The notes under the pieces: generated by a model
What the model was told of the DNA's origin: nothing
The model's database searches: none
Seen by the model: only the letters and a program-made list of their open reading frames with translations
NCBI GenBank assembly: GCA_006226225.1
Contig: SBHI01000126.1
Coordinates: forward strand, 1 to 16,331
DNA from: Alphaproteobacteria bacterium
GTDB lineage: Bacteria; Pseudomonadota; Alphaproteobacteria; Micavibrionales; CSBR16-224
Direction: 5' to 3'
DNA length: 16,331 bases
Shown here: positions 14,275 to 16,331 of the stretch, in pieces
Layout: each line of letters starts with the position of its first letter
Numbering within the stretch: the stretch's first letter is position 1
Made by a program: the position numbers and the translations under genes

Positions 14275-14303
14275 ATTATATCATTTTTTTACGCAAGGAA
14301 AGT
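14275..14303 (-). promoter_or_regulatory. Probable promoter of the polyamine operon
   Basis: A perfect -10 TATAAT lies at 14275-14280 on the minus strand. The -35 region at the right distance (14297-14303, ACTTTCC) matches poorly, and a better-looking TTGCGT is only 10 nt away from the -10, too close. This suggests an activator-dependent promoter or an alternative sigma preference. The predicted start is near 14268. Confidence 0.45.
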
Positions 14304-14430
14304 AAAAAATCGTATGCAGAAAAAATATTTTTTTACTACTTGCAAGTGTCTCATTAATAAAGTAGAAAAGTATATTATATACTATATTTAAGGTTGTATA
14401 TCTTTGGTATGTATATTCATTTAAAACAAG
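14281..14430. repeat. AT-rich intergenic island with repeated boxes
   Basis: This 150-bp stretch between the divergent polyamine operon and receiver gene is much richer in A and T than its surroundings. ATTTTTTTAC occurs twice in direct orientation (14283-14292 and 14327-14336, 44 bp apart), with a near-identical inverted copy GTAAAAAAT at 14302-14310. A perfect 15-bp palindrome, AGTATAT-T-ATATACT, is at 14369-14383, and TGTATAT is repeated at about 14395 and 14410. The palindrome ACTTGCAAGT is at 14338-14347. It probably holds operators for one or both divergent promoters; no protein can be named. Confidence 0.45.
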
Positions 14431-14440
14431 GCTCCTGATT

Positions 14441-14800
14441 TTGAAAGTTCTTATTGTTGATGATGATAATATGATCCGCGAGATCATGAAAAAGACCCTG
14501 ACCGCCGCCGGATTTGACGTTACGGAAAGCGGTAACGGCAATGATGCCTTGAGAAAATTACAGTCTCAACGCTTTGACATTGTCGTGACCGATAACGTCA
14601 TGCCGCGCGGCGGCTCAGCACCTATCGCCAGCTATATCCGTACGGAAGACCCTATGCTACCCCTACTGGTTGTCAGTAGCGGCATGTCGGATGCCGAACT
14701 GGAGACGGACAATATCCTCTACAAACCTTTCAAAAGGCAGGAACTGATCGAAGCGGTCAGACAAACGCTGGAGAAAGCCGGGCGCATCCTGCCGCCATAA
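14441..14800 (+). CDS. Stand-alone response-regulator receiver domain
   Basis: A 119-residue single receiver domain, CheY-like, with no output domain. It shows the acidic pair Asp7-Asp8 in VLIVDDD, phosphoacceptor Asp51 in IVVTD, a switch Ser79/Ser80 after LLVV, and Lys95 in LYKPF. The loop after Asp51 is NVMPRGG in place of the usual xMPxMDG. It should relay phosphate from an unlinked histidine kinase by protein contact. The start is TTG, chosen because the fold begins exactly at MKVLIVDDD and AAGG lies 9 nt upstream; no ATG fits in frame. No kinase gene is adjacent. Its stop is 2 nt from that of the convergent exporter. Confidence 0.9.
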   Translation: MKVLIVDDDNMIREIMKKTLTAAGFDVTESGNGNDALRKLQSQRFDIVVTDNVMPRGGSAPIASYIRTEDPMLPLLVVSSGMSDAELETDNILYKPFKRQELIEAVRQTLEKAGRILPP

Positions 14801-14802
14801 AA

Positions 14803-15609
14803 TTACCCTCCCTGCAGCTGTGTCCAGATCTCCATCGTCACAATCACCGCCGCAACCGCCAGCGTGAAATAGGCAAAAAACTTCTGCATTTTCTTACCGT
14901 CAAATTTTCCCGAAAGTCTCGTGGCCGCCCACATTCCGGTAAAAGTCGCGACAAAAAAGATCGCCAGCATCGGAAACTGCAAAGCGATTCCCGCCTGCAA
15001 ATCACCGATAAAACCGATCAGGGATTTCAGCGCGATAATCAGCAATGATGCCCCTACCGCTTCCTTCATCGGCATACCGATCAACAACACCAGCGCCGGA
15101 ACGATCAGAAAGCCGCCTCCTGCCCCCAGAATACCCGTCACCACGCCGACGACCGCCCCCTCTATCACAAGCAATATCACAGGATGCTGCGCCTCTTTCG
15201 GCGGCGTCAGCTTGCGGCTGTTTCGCAGCATCATCACAGCAGCCGCCACCATCAATGTCGCAAACAGCACCATAATCACCATATCCTTGCCCAGCGTCAC
15301 AGGTGCGGAGACAAGCGGGTCAGGAATGGCAGGCATCAGAAAAGCGCGCGTCAAATAAACCGCAACCACGGACGGCACGGCAAAGGTCACTGCCGCACGC
15401 ACATTCACCAGCCCTTGCCGGTAATAGCGCAGCGCCCCGAAGGCGGCCGCCGCACCGACAATCAGCAGGGAATAGCCCGTTGCCGTCACCGGCGGCACAT
15501 CCATCAGATACACCAAAATCGGCACGGTCAGGATTGAACCGCCACCGCCCAGACTGCCCAGCGTCAGCCCCATAATAAAGGCCGCGATATATCCGAGAAT
15601 TTCCATCAT
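14803..15609 (-). CDS. TauE/SafE (TSUP) family anion exporter
   Basis: A 268-residue integral membrane protein of the TSUP family, whose members move sulfite, sulfonates and other sulfur or organic anions across the inner membrane. Both internal-repeat signatures are visible: GSLGGGGSILTVP at 18-30 and GILGAGGGFLIVP at 159-171, each inside a hydrophobic segment; about seven or eight membrane helices can be counted. The open frame extends 55 codons further upstream with a basic non-family sequence. The ATG-ATG at 15609/15606 is preferred because AGGAAA lies about 6 nt before it and the first helix begins at once. Substrate is unknown, as no sulfur-metabolism gene is adjacent. It is divergent from the following gene. 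Confidence 0.9.
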   Translation of the reverse strand: MMEILGYIAAFIMGLTLGSLGGGGSILTVPILVYLMDVPPVTATGYSLLIVGAAAAFGALRYYRQGLVNVRAAVTFAVPSVVAVYLTRAFLMPAIPDPLVSAPVTLGKDMVIMVLFATLMVAAAVMMLRNSRKLTPPKEAQHPVILLVIEGAVVGVVTGILGAGGGFLIVPALVLLIGMPMKEAVGASLLIIALKSLIGFIGDLQAGIALQFPMLAIFFVATFTGMWAATRLSGKFDGKKMQKFFAYFTLAVAAVIVTMEIWTQLQGG

Positions 15610-15650
15610 TGCTTTTCCTGTTCTGCCGCCTTTCTTGTGCGAGACGGCTT

Positions 15651-15678
15651 TTGTCTTGCGGCGCTTTCCCTTTATACT
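15651..15678 (+). promoter_or_regulatory. Probable promoter of the cysteine-rich protein gene
   Basis: TTGTCT (15651-15656), 16 nt, then TATACT (15673-15678, 5 of 6) point right, with a predicted start near 15685. On the other strand the same bases read TATAAA (15671-15676), a possible -10 for the divergent exporter gene, so the two promoters may overlap and compete. Confidence 0.45.
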
Positions 15679-15727
15679 GGTCTTGCAAGTGACCTTAAAC
15701 AAGACAACCAAGACGGGCAAGAGACAG

Positions 15728-16331
15728 ATGCAAAGCCTTTTTGAAAAAATGCAGGACAAAGCCGCCGAATTCAAGCAGGAACTGGAAGACGAAATCGAAG
15801 AGGGAAAGGAAAAATTCTTCTATACCGTCGAGGAAAAAAAGGTGCATTTTCAGGAAGCCGCACTGGCGCAGCAAAAGGAATGGCGCACAGGGCTGATGAA
15901 ATATTTTTTCAAATACGCCCAATTCAGACACATCATCACCGCTCCCTTCATCTATGCGCTCATCCTGCCGCTTTCCCTGCTGGATCTCTTTGTCACGATC
16001 TATCAGGCGATCTGTTTCACAGCCTATGGTATTCCGAAGGTCAAACGCGCAGATTACGTGGTGATTGACCGCCAGACGCTGGAATATCTGAACCTTGTTG
16101 AAAAACTGAACTGCGTCTATTGCGGTTATGCCAACGGCGTCTTGACCTATGCCGCCGAAATCGCCGCCCGTACCGAGCATTTCTGGTGTCCGATCAAGCA
16201 TTCCCGCCTGCCGCGAAAGACGCATGACCGCTATCACGAATTTCTTGAATACGGCGATGCCGAAAACTACCGCGACAGGCTGCTGAATATGCGCGACAAA
16301 TGCCGCGCCTGCAAAGAAGGTGACGGCTGCA
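15728..16331 (+). CDS. Cysteine-rich membrane-anchored protein, 3' end missing
   Basis: The frame starts at ATG and runs off the right edge after 201 codons. Residues 1-55 are highly charged and look like a helical or coiled-coil segment (KMQDKAAEFKQELEDEIEE). A hydrophobic stretch at about 69-100 could span or re-enter the membrane. The rest carries CVYC (129-132), CPIKH (154-158), CRAC (192-195) and Cys201, a pattern expected of zinc or iron binding. I recognise the CxYCGYANG and WCPIKH combination as a conserved uncharacterised proteobacterial protein, but know no function. A weak AAGAGA precedes the start. It is divergent from the TSUP exporter. Confidence 0.8.
   Translation, partial: MQSLFEKMQDKAAEFKQELEDEIEEGKEKFFYTVEEKKVHFQEAALAQQKEWRTGLMKYFFKYAQFRHIITAPFIYALILPLSLLDLFVTIYQAICFTAYGIPKVKRADYVVIDRQTLEYLNLVEKLNCVYCGYANGVLTYAAEIAARTEHFWCPIKHSRLPRKTHDRYHEFLEYGDAENYRDRLLNMRDKCRACKEGDGC

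Noticed and set aside
14281..14541. An 86-codon minus-strand frame over the AT-rich island
   Set aside because: It overlaps the receiver gene antisense and its AT-rich part gives a low-complexity peptide without recognisable features.
14441..14800. The receiver as part of a two-component pair
   Set aside because: No histidine kinase, phosphotransfer or output domain is encoded on either side, so it is described as an orphan.
15610..15774. N-terminal extension of the TSUP exporter frame
   Set aside because: The 55 extra residues are basic and not family-like, cross the divergent promoter region, and the ATG pair at 15609/15606 has a good ribosome binding site directly before the first helix.
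1..16331. CRISPR arrays, tRNA or rRNA genes, insertion sequences, prophage or toxin-antitoxin genes
   Set aside because: I looked for regular spaced repeats, cloverleaf ends, transposase or integrase motifs and paired small genes on both strands and saw none.

Overview
The window comes from an alphaproteobacterium, judging by the EF-G, S7, S12 and L16 sequences and the gene order; base composition is roughly balanced. The genus cannot be read from it. About 10 kb is core chromosome: a continuous run of translation genes, all on the minus strand, in transcription order rpsL, rpsG, fusA, tuf, rpsJ, rplC, rplD, rplW, rplB, rpsS, rplV, rpsC, rplP, rpmC, rpsQ. This is the str operon joined to the S10 operon. 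It continues past the left edge, where rplN would be expected. A near-consensus promoter with an AT-rich upstream element starts it. A leader of about 227 nt with four successive hairpins follows, and another strong hairpin separates tuf from rpsJ. S17, L29 and L3 carry long low-complexity C-terminal tails.

Upstream of rpsL lies a 50-codon hydrophobic reading frame, possibly a relic of a TrkH-type potassium transporter. Next to it is a hairpin that probably terminates the neighbouring polyamine operon.

From about 10.7 to 14.3 kb is a minus-strand polyamine operon of three tightly packed genes: a fold-type III ornithine (or lysine) decarboxylase, a deoxyhypusine synthase homologue, and an agmatinase-like ureohydrolase. 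Bacteria lack eIF5A, so the deoxyhypusine synthase homologue probably makes a triamine (homospermidine or spermidine type), using putrescine from the decarboxylase; the ureohydrolase either supplies putrescine or finishes a guanidino intermediate. The operon has a long structured leader with a 55-codon upstream frame whose stop overlaps the decarboxylase ribosome binding site. Its position matches the speF RNA motif of alphaproteobacterial ornithine decarboxylase genes.

The last 2 kb holds an AT-rich regulatory island, a stand-alone CheY-like receiver (plus strand, TTG start), a TauE/SafE (TSUP) anion exporter meeting it tail to tail with a 2-nt gap, and a divergent, cysteine-rich, membrane-anchored protein of unknown function cut by the right edge. 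No tRNA, rRNA, CRISPR array, insertion sequence or prophage gene was seen. The most interesting parts are the deoxyhypusine synthase-like polyamine operon with its leader, and the multi-hairpin rpsL leader.
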